Part shown: positions 9,105 through 17,043 of the stretch, in pieces
How the letters are laid out: each line of letters begins with the position of its first letter
Numbering within the stretch: position 1 is the first letter of the stretch
Assembly: GCF_000591055.1 (NCBI RefSeq)
Contig: NC_020388.1
Location: 1,488,001 to 1,552,000, forward strand
Origin: Natronomonas moolapensis 8.8.11
Lineage (GTDB): Archaea; Halobacteriota; Halobacteria; Halobacteriales; Haloarculaceae
Length of the DNA: 64,000 nucleotides
Direction: 5' to 3'
The notes under the pieces: model-generated
The model's input: the letters and a program-made list of their open reading frames with translations, nothing else
What the model was told of the DNA's origin: nothing
Databases searched by the model: none
Translations under genes and position numbers: made by a program

Positions 9105-11147
9105 ATGCCGAGTTTAGGAACGGGGGGCCCTCCAGAAACAATCCCATCTACCTCGGCACTTTCAGTTAGTTGGGATGATTTTTCAAACGGGAAACTCATC
9201 GGGCAAGGTGGTAACGCTGACGTGTATCAGGTTACTGTTACTCGGGACGGCAATACAGTCCCAGTTGCGATCAAGCAGCCGCGTTTTCAAGGCACGCTTC
9301 ATTCAGACGCCATAGACCGGTTTCGAGATGAGGTCCAAGTCTGGTACCAACTTGACGATCATGATCATATTGTAAGCCTGTTTGACGGGGGAACCGACCC
9401 GCTGCCGTGGTTGGCGATGGAGTACATGGACGGCGGGAATCTCCAGGGCTTGCTCAATGATGGAAGGCTTCCAGTGGAGCAAGCACTTTGGGTTGGATAC
9501 TGTATCTGTCAAGCGGTCCACTACGCTCATCGGCACGGCGTTGCCCATCATGACCTCAAACCCGCTAATATTCTATTTCGACAATACGGCGATAGCTGGA
9601 TGGTCCCGAAGGTAAGCGATTGGGGCCTCGCACGCATGATGCTTGATGAAACTGGAAGCGTTGACGGTCTCTCACCGCACTATTCGGCTCCAGAACAGTT
9701 TGACGCCGGAAAGTATGGCTCTCCAAATGACCAGACCGATATTTATCAACTCGGAACGGTGCTCTACGAGTTGCTAACTGGGAGACCACCATTCGAAGGC
9801 TCAATGACTGAAGTAATGCAGAGTATTCTCTCTCAGGACCCAACTCCTCCGAGCGATATCGCTAATCTTCCGACAGCGGTTGACGAAGTCATTATGCCTG
9901 CTCTTAAAAAAGAGCAGACTGCTCGCTACGACAGTATCGTCTACCTCCGAGATGGTGTCAAAAACCTAATTGAATCAACGACACAGGACACTATCGATAC
10001 GGATGGGTCATTAAAAAACAGTGTTCAGACATCGAATGGGGCCAGTGAAACAACAGGGAATAGCGGCCAGCAGGCTCAGCAAACAAAAGCCCCGGAGCCA
10101 GAACGAACCAAGCAGGAAACAGCCAACACACGGTCTAACGCGGGAACTACTGCTACAACAAAGAATACTCAATCATTAGTTAATCGACGATCACTGCTGG
10201 CAGTACTTGGTGCAGGGGCAGTAGGTCTCGGGGGCTGGCGAATTAGCGCAGGTACTTCTGACTCTCCGCCATCAAGTGCAGATAGCGGTGGAGGCGAAAC
10301 AGTAGTAAGCAGTAGCAATGACGGTGGTAACGATGATCGAGTCGAAAATGGTGTCGGCAACGGCGGTGCCGAAGGCCCCGAGGCCCGCGCGGAAGCGTTC
10401 GTCAGCGATAACGAGGCGAACCTCTATGGGGGATCCCTCGAGGACATGACCGGCCAGGACGAGGTCGTCATCGAGACGGGTGCCGGCGAGAACGGTTTCG
10501 CGTTTAGCCCCTCGGGCGTGGTCGTCTCCACCGGGACGAACGTCGTCTGGGAGTGGACCGGCGAGGGCGGCGCACACAACGTCGTCTCCGAGGACGGCAG
10601 CGACTACGAGTTCGAGAGCGAACTCACCGACGAGGCGGGCTACACCATCGAGCAGACCGTCGACGAGGCCGGTGCGGTCCTCTACGCCTGTATCCCCCAC
10701 CGCGCGCAGGGTATGTACGGCGCTGTCGCCGTCGTTGATGACGGTCTCGTGATAACTGATAACGGTGGCTCAGAGAGACCAGAGGCTCGAGCTGAAACGT
10801 TCGTCAGTGACAACGAGGCAAATCTCTACGAGGGATCGCTTGATGACATGACTAACCAAGACGAGGTCGTCATCGAGACGGGGGCCGGGGAAAACGGCTT
10901 CTCATTTAATTCCCCGGGAATGGTCGTCTCTACCGGGACGACCATCGTCTGGGAGTGGACCGGTGAGGGCGGCGGACACAACGTCGTCTCCGAGGACGGC
11001 AGCGACTACGAGTTCGAGAGCGAACTCACCGACGAGGCGGGCTACACCATCGAGCAGACCGTCGACGAGGCCGGTGCGGTCCTCTACGCCTGCATCCCCC
11101 ACCGCGCGCAGGGTATGTACGGTGCCATCGCTGTCGTTGATGAGTAA
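9105..11147 (+). CDS. Ser/Thr kinase fused to two exported halocyanin domains
   Basis: 680 residues from ATG 9105, chosen over 9066 because the first 13 residues are hydrophobic and unlike other kinase starts. The cytoplasmic kinase covers about residues 25-285: GQGGNADV loop near 31, AIKQPR, HHDLKPAN near 147, SDWGLAR near 171. A Gln/Thr-rich linker leads to an internal twin-arginine segment NRRSLLAVLGAGAVGLGG near 360. Two halocyanin-type cupredoxin domains follow (about 424-545 and 558-680). Each keeps the copper ligands: His in G-A/G-HNVV, then Cys, His and Met in YACIPHRAQGMYG. The layout fits a membrane receptor with the kinase inside and two blue-copper domains outside. A copper- or redox-sensing role is inferred. 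The upstream region is formed by the truncated IS6 copy. Confidence 0.92.
   Translation: MPSLGTGGPPETIPSTSALSVSWDDFSNGKLIGQGGNADVYQVTVTRDGNTVPVAIKQPRFQGTLHSDAIDRFRDEVQVWYQLDDHDHIVSLFDGGTDPLPWLAMEYMDGGNLQGLLNDGRLPVEQALWVGYCICQAVHYAHRHGVAHHDLKPANILFRQYGDSWMVPKVSDWGLARMMLDETGSVDGLSPHYSAPEQFDAGKYGSPNDQTDIYQLGTVLYELLTGRPPFEGSMTEVMQSILSQDPTPPSDIANLPTAVDEVIMPALKKEQTARYDSIVYLRDGVKNLIESTTQDTIDTDGSLKNSVQTSNGASETTGNSGQQAQQTKAPEPERTKQETANTRSNAGTTATTKNTQSLVNRRSLLAVLGAGAVGLGGWRISAGTSDSPPSSADSGGGETVVSSSNDGGNDDRVENGVGNGGAEGPEARAEAFVSDNEANLYGGSLEDMTGQDEVVIETGAGENGFAFSPSGVVVSTGTNVVWEWTGEGGAHNVVSEDGSDYEFESELTDEAGYTIEQTVDEAGAVLYACIPHRAQGMYGAVAVVDDGLVITDNGGSERPEARAETFVSDNEANLYEGSLDDMTNQDEVVIETGAGENGFSFNSPGMVVSTGTTIVWEWTGEGGGHNVVSEDGSDYEFESELTDEAGYTIEQTVDEAGAVLYACIPHRAQGMYGAIAVVDE
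10581..11122 (+). repeat. Near-identical tandem halocyanin domain repeat
   Basis: Bases 10581-10720 and 10983-11122 are the same over 140 bp except for one third-position change (T at 10691, C in the second copy). The period is 402 bp, or 134 codons. The N-terminal parts of the two domains differ more. This points to a recent tandem duplication or gene conversion of the copper-binding half of the domain. Confidence 0.85.
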
Positions 11148-11483
11148 TGAACTAACCGACACTACTATATCGAGGTCGAACTACCCGTGTGGGAAACGAG
11201 TTCATATGCATGGTAATAACTGATGTTGATGCGAGATAGGAGCCGTATTCCCAGTTGAAACGAACGACTTCGAGAATCGCATCCAGTTCAAGAATGTATT
11301 CAAATTGATTGAGACACCACGTAGTATACCGTCTCAACCAACTTTCTAAGTAAGCTATCAGGAGCATCCATGGTATAGTACAAAAGTACGTGTTTACCCC
11401 CAGATGGATATCGTCACTCTCTCGTGAGTGCCACCCAACTGGTGTCGTAGACTGATGCAACAGGCGGGCAAACACGCTTTCGA

Positions 11484-11512
11484 GGGATGGTCTCCAGACC
11501 GGAGACCATCCC
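11484..11512 (+). promoter_or_regulatory. Hairpin before the IS66 transposase start
   Basis: GGGATGGTCTCC (11484-11495) and GGAGACCATCCC (11501-11512) make a perfect 12-bp stem with a 5-nt loop, 13 bp before the likely start codon at 11526. It could limit translation from read-through transcripts, as in several ISs, or act as a terminator against incoming transcription. Confidence 0.55.
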
Positions 11513-11525
11513 GTCTCGCCTGTTC

Positions 11526-12923
11526 ATGACCTCTTCGGAACCTACCAAGGAAGAGATCCTTGAGCGTCTGGTCGCACTTGAGAAAGAGAACGAGGAACTT
11601 CGAGAGGAGAACAAGCGGCTCAGAGCCAAGCTTCGGTGGTACGAGGGACCCCATACACCACCGAGCAAAGACCAATCGGACCAGGAGGAGTCGTCCTCGT
11701 CCGATGGGGACGAGGACGACGAACAACCACGTACTGACGGTGGCACGCCTGGCCGAAAGTCCGGACATGACCCGGAATGGCGCGACGCTCCTGACCCGGA
11801 TCAAGAGATCGAGGTTACCTGTGACTGCTGTCCAGACTGTGGTGAAGCGTTCGACGAGTCGGCGGGCGTCAGCCCCCGACTCGTCGAGGAACTCCCGGAT
11901 CCACAGCCACCAGAGGTCACACAGTACAACCGCCATCACTACGAGTGCCACTCCTGTGGTGCCGAGACTGTCGCCTCACACCCCGACTGCCCCGATGAGG
12001 GGCAGTTCGGGGTGAATGTCATCGCACAGGCGGCGCTCTCTCGGTACGATCACCGCCTTCCCTACCGGAAGATCGCCGATCGCTTCGAACAACTCCACGG
12101 ACTGGAGTTCACGGGTGCGTCCGCGTGGCACGCGACCGAGCGCGTTGCACGCGCCGGTCGCTGTGAATACGAGCAGATTCGCCGTCAGATCCAGCAAGCC
12201 GACGTTGTCCACGTTGACGAGACTGGAATTAAACGCGACGGCGAACAGGCATGGATCTGGACGTTCACCACCGAGGAGCACACGCTGTACGTGGCTAGGG
12301 AGAGTCGAGGAAGTGATGTTCCCGCGGAAGTCCTCGGCGAGGACTTCGCGGGAACAGTCGTCTGTGACGGGTGGACGGCGTATCCGGCTTTCAGCAGCAA
12401 CCTCCAGCGGTGTTGGGCGCATATTCTACGGGAGGCTGAAGACGCCGCCGAGAAACAGACGGAAGGCGAACCGATCTACCGTGCCCTCAAACAGCTGTAC
12501 GTCGCTCTCCAGACCCGGCTGGAGAGCGACTTGACAGTCCGCGAGCGAGCAGAACTCCAACGTGTGGCGCGGAGAGAGCTTGAATCGCTGATAGAACGGT
12601 CAGTTCCTGACGGACCAGTGGCAACACTACTCGGCAAGATCGAAGGAGGCCTCGACCACTGGCTCACCTTTATCGGTGAGCCAGCGGTCTCCCCAACGAA
12701 CAACGCCGCTGAAAATGCGCTCCGTGAGCCAGTGGTTCTCCGGAAAATCATCGGAACACTCCGGAACGACCGCGGTATGTTCGTGCATGAGACGCTGCTG
12801 TCCCTGCTGGCGACGTGCCGCCAGCAGGGACGCAATCCCTACGACGAGTTCAAGCGAATCGCTCGAAACAACGAGATGATTTCACGAGCTCAGACCGTAC
12901 CCGCTGTTGCATCCTCGGGGTAA
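11526..12923 (+). CDS. IS66-family transposase
   Basis: 465 residues from ATG 11526; an earlier in-frame start at 11487 lies inside the hairpin and is unlikely. The order is an N-terminal coiled coil rich in Glu/Lys/Leu, a linker with Ser/Asp runs, a zinc-ribbon (CDCCPDCG ... CHSCG), then the DDE core: Asp in VVHVDETGIKRDG, Asp in VVCDGWTAYP and Glu in SPTNNAAENALREPVV. The closing segment matches the IS66 C-terminal region. It moves the surrounding element. All key residues appear intact. Confidence 0.93.
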   Translation: MTSSEPTKEEILERLVALEKENEELREENKRLRAKLRWYEGPHTPPSKDQSDQEESSSSDGDEDDEQPRTDGGTPGRKSGHDPEWRDAPDPDQEIEVTCDCCPDCGEAFDESAGVSPRLVEELPDPQPPEVTQYNRHHYECHSCGAETVASHPDCPDEGQFGVNVIAQAALSRYDHRLPYRKIADRFEQLHGLEFTGASAWHATERVARAGRCEYEQIRRQIQQADVVHVDETGIKRDGEQAWIWTFTTEEHTLYVARESRGSDVPAEVLGEDFAGTVVCDGWTAYPAFSSNLQRCWAHILREAEDAAEKQTEGEPIYRALKQLYVALQTRLESDLTVRERAELQRVARRELESLIERSVPDGPVATLLGKIEGGLDHWLTFIGEPAVSPTNNAAENALREPVVLRKIIGTLRNDRGMFVHETLLSLLATCRQQGRNPYDEFKRIARNNEMISRAQTVPAVASSG

Positions 12924-12939
12924 ACACATACGTACAAAA

Positions 12940-13240
12940 TAAGAGCGTCGTTCTCTGACTGTACTTTCACCGTGGTTCGCGAATCCTTTTAATAGTCGAC
13001 TCATTGGATACCCCTCCGTTCAGAAGATCCGGTGAGTCGCAGTGCCGGTCCAGCAATTAGCGAACGTCGATTCGCCCGACAGCGGAGGGGGTAATCCGCT
13101 GAGCTTCGATGCCGGGGCAACAGTTCTAATCGCCGTACTGCGTCGGGGTCGGTCGATCCGTTGAATCGGGTTGGTTTTTCACATATTGCTCGTTCCTCGT
13201 TTGAACGAGCGAAAATCGCAAGACAGCGGCAGGAAGGGGA
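12940..13240. other. Non-coding stretch left of the island edge
   Basis: No gene is seen here. A small stem, GCTCGTT (13188-13194) with AACGAGC (13204-13210), lies about 30 bp before the tRNA fragment. If this is the original downstream side of a tRNA-Glu gene, the stem could be its old terminator. Confidence 0.4.
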
Positions 13241-13282
13241 TGCTCCGTTTGGGATTCGAACCCTGGTCCTTGCCGTGAGAGG
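13241..13282 (-). repeat. Partial tRNA-Glu copy, likely island left attachment site
   Basis: Forty-two bases match the 3' part of the tRNA-Glu(CTC) gene at 57788-57829 with two adjacent mismatches (TT for CA at 13249-13250), in the same orientation. The match covers the acceptor 3' strand, the T arm, the variable region and part of the anticodon arm, then stops. This is the pattern left by integration of an element at the 3' end of a tRNA gene. It cannot be a working tRNA because the 5' half is missing. Confidence 0.8.
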
Positions 13283-13458
13283 CCGGCCAGCTTTGGGACG
13301 ACAAGGTTTCGAGTCCCAATTCGATGACCCTCCATATACGGTCTGCGCCTGCTACAGCGAGAATATTTTGCGCCGAGGTATATAAAACACCCAGCCGATT
13401 GCCCGGTCAGCACGTCCGATTCGAAGGACTGAGTCGGGAATATAACGGTTCGGTACTT

Positions 13459-13544
13459 CTATAGTAACCATCGCAAGTGATTACACATCAATCGCACTGC
13501 CGTCGTGCGATCGAGTGTGCAGTGTCTTCCGATCGCTACTATAG
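13459..13544. repeat. Imperfect palindromic element (MITE-like)
   Basis: An 86-bp segment opens with CTATAGTA (13459) and closes with TACTATAG (13537-13544). Interior segments also pair, for example TCGCAC with GTGCGA and ACAC with GTGT, so the whole can fold as one long imperfect hairpin. No coding frame and no clear target duplication are seen. It sits 46 bp before the DUF433 gene. Confidence 0.5.
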
Positions 13545-13590
13545 GCGATCAAGGCCGGACGTTCAAGTATAGTGGCAATGTAGAACGGCT

Positions 13591-13872
13591 ATGAGCCAAC
13601 CGGCGGGACGGATCGTGCGCGAACTCCACGATGAGCCACATCTCGACGGTCGACGGATCACTGTGCGGTTCATCAAAGAGCAAATCGAGGGTCGAGGACT
13701 CACTCCCAGAACCGTTGCCGATCGTCACGATCTCGACGTGGCAGATGTCTACCGAGCGCTTACCTACTATCACGACCACCCCGAGGAGATGCGCGCTGTC
13801 GAGCGGCAGCGCGAGGCCGCGATCGAGGAGCACGAGCATCTGACGACCGATCCAAACGATGTACGTGGCTGA
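13591..13872 (+). CDS. DUF433-family antitoxin-like protein
   Basis: 93 residues with the compact three-helix pattern of DUF433: an initial HLDGRRITVRFIKEQ segment, then LTPRTVADRHDLDVADVYRALTYYHDHPEEM, a helix-turn-helix-like motif. In haloarchaea such genes pair with a DUF5615 PIN-like gene. Here the partner begins at 13872 (the stop and start overlap) but is broken. DUF433 proteins are thought to bind DNA and block the nuclease partner; with a dead toxin this one may be an orphan. Confidence 0.82.
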   Translation: MSQPAGRIVRELHDEPHLDGRRITVRFIKEQIEGRGLTPRTVADRHDLDVADVYRALTYYHDHPEEMRAVERQREAAIEEHEHLTTDPNDVRG

Positions 13873-14114
13873 TGGAGTATCGGATTCTCGCCGACGAAAA
13901 CGTCTAACGGGCGACGATCAACTATCTCCGGAAGCTCGACCACGATGTCGAATGGATCGGTGATATTGAGGAACTCGGACTCGGTTCCGATGACGACTCG
14001 ATCGCTGCGTATGCACGAGAACGGAATCTGCTTCACAAGAGCGTAGACGATGATCGATCTGCTTCTAAGGAGGACGTCGGTGTGTTTGATTGGATCCGCA
14101 GTTGGTTTGAATAA
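13872..14114 (+). pseudogene. DUF5615 PIN-like toxin, decayed
   Basis: The frame starts MEYRILADENV and then has an in-frame TAA at codon 12 (13905-13907). Beyond it the frame continues with the family pattern (DHDVEWIGDIEELGLGSDDD, then AAYARERNLL) and ends at TAA 14112. The C-terminal segment that should carry the LTNDxDF acidic motif reads LLHKSVDDDRSA instead. Both changes suggest loss of nuclease function, leaving the DUF433 gene alone. Confidence 0.8.
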
Positions 14115-14234
14115 TTCGCTCCAGATTTAACTCTCCGAATCAGCGTGGCTGTTCTGTGACGTGCTTCGTTGATTTATACTAAACAGGCAATTATGCATAT
14201 CGGCTTCAACACTCAGTTGGGAGAGTGACATCCG

Positions 14235-14639
14235 ATGGGAAACGCTACCGACTGTCCGAAACGCATCGCTGACGAGGAATCGATTAAAACACTTCTCAAA
14301 ACGCTCGCTGATCAAGAGTGCCGGCAGATACTACAAGACCTCCATCAGACGCCGATGTCGGCACCCGAACTGGTCGAGGATCGCAACATTGCACGATCAA
14401 CGGTGTATCGTAAGCTCGAGCGATTGAATCAGATCGGACTCGTGGATACCCGTATTCGAGTAGACAAAACAGGGGCCCACGCCACAGAGTACGACATCGC
14501 CCTGCAGAATCTGCGTATCGAATGCGCTCCGAATGGTTTCGAACTCGTCCTCGAAGGTCACGAGGACGACAGCGAAACTGGTGGGGAAAAGCCGCCGACC
14601 CGGACCGGTTCGGATTCCGTTCCGTATCAGCAATTGTGA
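14235..14639 (+). CDS. Winged-helix transcriptional regulator
   Basis: 134 residues. The segment from about residue 15 to 85 is an ArsR-like winged helix: TLADQECRQILQDL, then SAPELVEDRNIARSTVYRKLERLNQIGLV, the recognition helix and wing. The rest is an acidic tail without metal-binding Cys or His clusters. It probably binds DNA as a dimer. Its target is unknown; the genes on either side point away or are decayed. This is a common haloarchaeal type of small regulator. Confidence 0.8.
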   Translation: MGNATDCPKRIADEESIKTLLKTLADQECRQILQDLHQTPMSAPELVEDRNIARSTVYRKLERLNQIGLVDTRIRVDKTGAHATEYDIALQNLRIECAPNGFELVLEGHEDDSETGGEKPPTRTGSDSVPYQQL

Positions 14640-14692
14640 TGGTTGTTTGCTTGCTATCATAAAAAATCCCACCGTCCACGTGTGACGGGCCC

Positions 14693-14707
14693 CGGGGCCA
14701 AGCCCCG
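14693..14707. terminator. GC-rich hairpin after the winged-helix gene
   Basis: CGGGGC, loop CAA, GCCCCG, 54 bp after the regulator stop, in a GC-rich stretch (14670-14898) that holds no gene. A short T-run does not follow. It may serve as a terminator for either or both converging transcripts. Confidence 0.3.
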
Positions 14708-14898
14708 TGGCGTCCACCGCGTTTCGCTCGTGAAACAGTGGCGTGGCCCGTAGCCCTATCGTGCCGAGTGGTCCGACCCCCGGCTCCCCTACCGCTGAGA
14801 GGCGGGGGCGGGAAACCGCACCGCAGTCGAGTGCTGTCCGACTACCCGCGGCCCCTCCGATCACTCTCCCTTTCGATGTGGAGGGGGCCGCGTTGTAC

Positions 14899-15276
14899 TC
14901 ACAGCTTCGATGATCCCGGGGGCCGATCGGTGTCAGCGCGGTGCCGGAGCAGTTCCTCGTGGGCACCCACTTTGAGTGTCACGTCGGAGTTCGGCTTTGC
15001 CGTGCAGATGAGCGCGAAGTCCGCATCGGCGTCCTCGCTGTAGTACCGCTTCGCGTCGGACTGATCGACGTCGCCCTCCAAGACCGTCGCGGCACAGGTG
15101 ATACACCATCCCTGTTGACAGTCAGCAGGCACCCAGAGCCCCTGCTCTCGGGCCGCAGCCAAAATGTACTCCTCGCTGCCGACACGGATCGTGTGGGTTT
15201 CGCCGGCCTCCTCGAGATCCGCATCAGCTGGGATCTCGATCGTGACATCCCACACGTCGGTATCGGCGTCGGACAT
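14899..15276 (-). CDS. Plant-type 2Fe-2S ferredoxin
   Basis: 125 residues. After an N-terminal acidic stretch, the beta-grasp domain shows the cluster ligands in CQQGWCITC (three Cys) and a fourth Cys in FALICTAKP, the chloroplast-type pattern with a CxxxxCxxC spacing. It carries single electrons in the cytoplasm. The gene lies 6 bp after the ferritin-like gene and is surely co-transcribed with it. By analogy with ferritin-associated ferredoxins, it may supply electrons for iron release or be involved in iron-sulfur turnover; this is inferred from position. Confidence 0.9.
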   Translation of the reverse strand: MSDADTDVWDVTIEIPADADLEEAGETHTIRVGSEEYILAAAREQGLWVPADCQQGWCITCAATVLEGDVDQSDAKRYYSEDADADFALICTAKPNSDVTLKVGAHEELLRHRADTDRPPGSSKL

Positions 15277-15282
15277 ATGTAG

Positions 15283-15942
15283 TTATGCCGAATCGTTGAA
15301 CGGGGTGTTCTTCGTGTAGGGCGCATCGCCGGGTTCGCCACGGGCGAAGTGCCCGGCGGGGTTGATTTCGCCGTCGCGCTCCTTCGAGAGCAACTCGATG
15401 AACCACGCTTCGTGGTCCATCTCCTCGTTGAGAATCCGCTGTGCCATATCGTAGGTGCGCGGATCGGCGCCACGGGTCATATCACAGATTTCGCTCCAGG
15501 TGCGGATCGCACAGCGCTCCGCCTCGAGCAGCACTTCGAGGATATCCTCGACCTCGAGGGTGCTGGTATCGAGGCACCCGTCGTCGTCCATCGGGGTCGG
15601 GACCTCCGCGTCGGGACAGGACGCACGATCCGCGAAGTCACGGATGTCGTTCGGAAGCGACCCCTCCAGTTCGTAGATCCGAGGGACGACCAACTCGAAG
15701 TGGGCTCGGTCTTCGAGCCGCGCGTCCTCGGTGATCTCCTTGTAGTCCTCCTCTCCAGCCAGATGCATCCGGAGGTTCGTGTAGTAGTAGTACGTCGTGA
15801 ACTCGGCTCCGACCGCGTCGACGAGTTTCTCTCGGAGCTCCTCGGGGTCACAGCCGCGTTCGCGGATGACTTCCGCACCGACTCGTTTGCTCGTATCGCC
15901 CGGTTCGATGCTGCCAGAGGCGTGTTGCTTTTGATCACTCAT
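15283..15942 (-). CDS. Ferritin-like (Dps/bacterioferritin-type) diiron protein
   Basis: 219 residues from ATG 15942; longer in-frame starts run through a non-conserved stretch. The four-helix bundle has the diiron ligands: Glu in [10 protein letters not shown], Glu and His in LEDRAHFE, Glu in LEAERCAIR and Glu-x-x-His in NEEMDHEAW. It probably stores or detoxifies iron in the cytoplasm. The gene heads an operon with the ferredoxin and is divergent from an HTH-10 regulator with a Cys-rich motif, which may control it. The C-terminal tail (about 40 residues) is loosely conserved and hydrophilic. Confidence 0.85.
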   Translation of the reverse strand: MSDQKQHASGSIEPGDTSKRVGAEVIRERGCDPEELREKLVDAVGAEFTTYYYYTNLRMHLAGEEDYKEITEDARLEDRAHFELVVPRIYELEGSLPNDIRDFADRASCPDAEVPTPMDDDGCLDTSTLEVEDILEVLLEAERCAIRTWSEICDMTRGADPRTYDMAQRILNEEMDHEAWFIELLSKERDGEINPAGHFARGEPGDAPYTKNTPFNDSA

Positions 15943-16134
15943 GGTCTGCCGGCACCTGTGTCTGAGGGGGGGCCGATGGTAGGAGTTGTTTTGATTATAC
16001 ACGAACCTCGGTGGCAAAATTGTATTCAAAAATCGCAATACATAACTCGAATAACGCGCAATTTTATATGCGGCCAGCCGATCCTAGTTTATACTAACTC
16101 ACCCGCTAATTACTTCACGTGAGATGGCACAATA

Positions 16135-16854
16135 ATGCAGGAGTTTGAATTTAGTATCCGGTTCGGCGAGGGGGTAGATCCGCTCATGGATATTTTTCGG
16201 GAGCACCAGTCGCTCTCGGCACGCTCGTCGTGGTGTTTCGTGACGGACTCGTCGATGTGGCGGATCGACCAGATAACTGGCTCGACGGAGGCGCTTCAGC
16301 GGCTCGACTCGCAGTATCTCGACTGCTCACAGTGTAACGAATGCCTCGATACGCCGAACTGCCAAACGCACCGGGAGTACCACGTCCTCGACAGCACGAA
16401 AACGACGCGAACGATCTACACGTACCGGACGGAGATACAGGACTGTCACTCGATCCCGTACGTCGTCGTCGACCACGTCGGCGAAGGCTGTGTATTCGAG
16501 GCCCGCCGGATCGACAACGAGTACCGCTGGCGCGTTCTCTACCCGAGCGAGCAGGCGATCGGAGAGCTGTACGACGCCATCGAGGGGTCGCTTCGGCCCG
16601 GCCTCTCGCTTGATCTCTCCCGGGTGCAATCGTCGGTTGGATGGGACGCAACGGCCCGTGCCGCAGCCCAGTTGTCCGTGGGACACTGGGAGACGCTCGA
16701 AACGGCGTTCGAACAGGGGTACTACGACCGACCCCGAAACGTGACCGTCGAAGACATCGCTGACACGCTCGAGACACCGTCCTCGACCGTCCAGTACCGG
16801 CTACGAACAGCCGAGGATCTGATCATGTCCACGTTCATGAACGACTCGGTGTGA
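16135..16854 (+). CDS. HTH-10 (Bat-type) transcriptional regulator
   Basis: 239 residues. The C-terminal 60 residues are the HTH-10 domain shared with the bacterio-opsin activator: FEQGYYDRPRNVTVEDIA followed by SSTVQYRLRTAEDLI. The N-terminal half is a variable sensor-like region with a Cys cluster (CSQCNECLDTPNC, about residues 63-75) that could hold iron, zinc or a cluster. It is divergent from the ferritin-ferredoxin operon, sharing a 190-bp upstream region with TATA-like TTTATAT. A role in sensing iron or redox state and controlling that operon is a reasonable inference. Confidence 0.85.
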   Translation: MQEFEFSIRFGEGVDPLMDIFREHQSLSARSSWCFVTDSSMWRIDQITGSTEALQRLDSQYLDCSQCNECLDTPNCQTHREYHVLDSTKTTRTIYTYRTEIQDCHSIPYVVVDHVGEGCVFEARRIDNEYRWRVLYPSEQAIGELYDAIEGSLRPGLSLDLSRVQSSVGWDATARAAAQLSVGHWETLETAFEQGYYDRPRNVTVEDIADTLETPSSTVQYRLRTAEDLIMSTFMNDSV

Positions 16855-16890
16855 AACTCCCCGATCACAACGGTTGGGGCTTCTCCGTGA

Positions 16891-17043
16891 TTCCCTCAGA
16901 CTACCGAAGCCGTCATACAGGCGGTAGCTGACGCACGCTTTGGTAGTACATCGCTTCCACAGCAGTGGCTCGAAGTGATTGATCGGCGGGACGAACTCGA
17001 AACGCTCGCACGGACACTGGCAACAACCGAGAGTACCAGGTGA
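16891..17043 (+). pseudogene. ADP-ribosylglycohydrolase C-terminal remnant
   Basis: A 50-codon open stretch without a start. It reads AVIQAVADARFGSTSLPQQW followed by a helical DELETLARTL segment, which matches the C-terminal end of ADP-ribosylglycohydrolase (DraG-like) proteins. The metal-binding part is absent. It is a gene remnant in the 370-bp gap between the HTH-10 gene and selO; the remainder of the gap (to 17227) holds no clear gene. Confidence 0.5.

Larger units (their letters stand above)
11386..12931 (+). mobile_element. IS66-family insertion sequence, intact
   Basis: A 1546-bp element with 15-bp inverted ends GTACGTGTTTACCCC (left) and GTATGTGTTTACCCC (right, inverted), one mismatch. 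It is flanked by a perfect 8-bp duplication GTACAAAA (11378-11385 and 12932-12939), the length expected for IS66. It has a single transposase gene and none of the accessory genes of bacterial IS66. It landed in the non-coding stretch after the halocyanin-kinase gene. Confidence 0.93.

Noticed and set aside
13241-13282. Possible working tRNA at the left island edge
   Set aside because: Only the 3' half matches; there is no 5' acceptor strand or D arm nearby, and the acceptor-T junction has two changes. It is treated as an attachment-site copy.
14670-14898. GC-rich non-coding stretch as a structured RNA or second TnpB right end
   Set aside because: Only one short hairpin is seen and no tnpB is next to it, so there is not enough to name an RNA.
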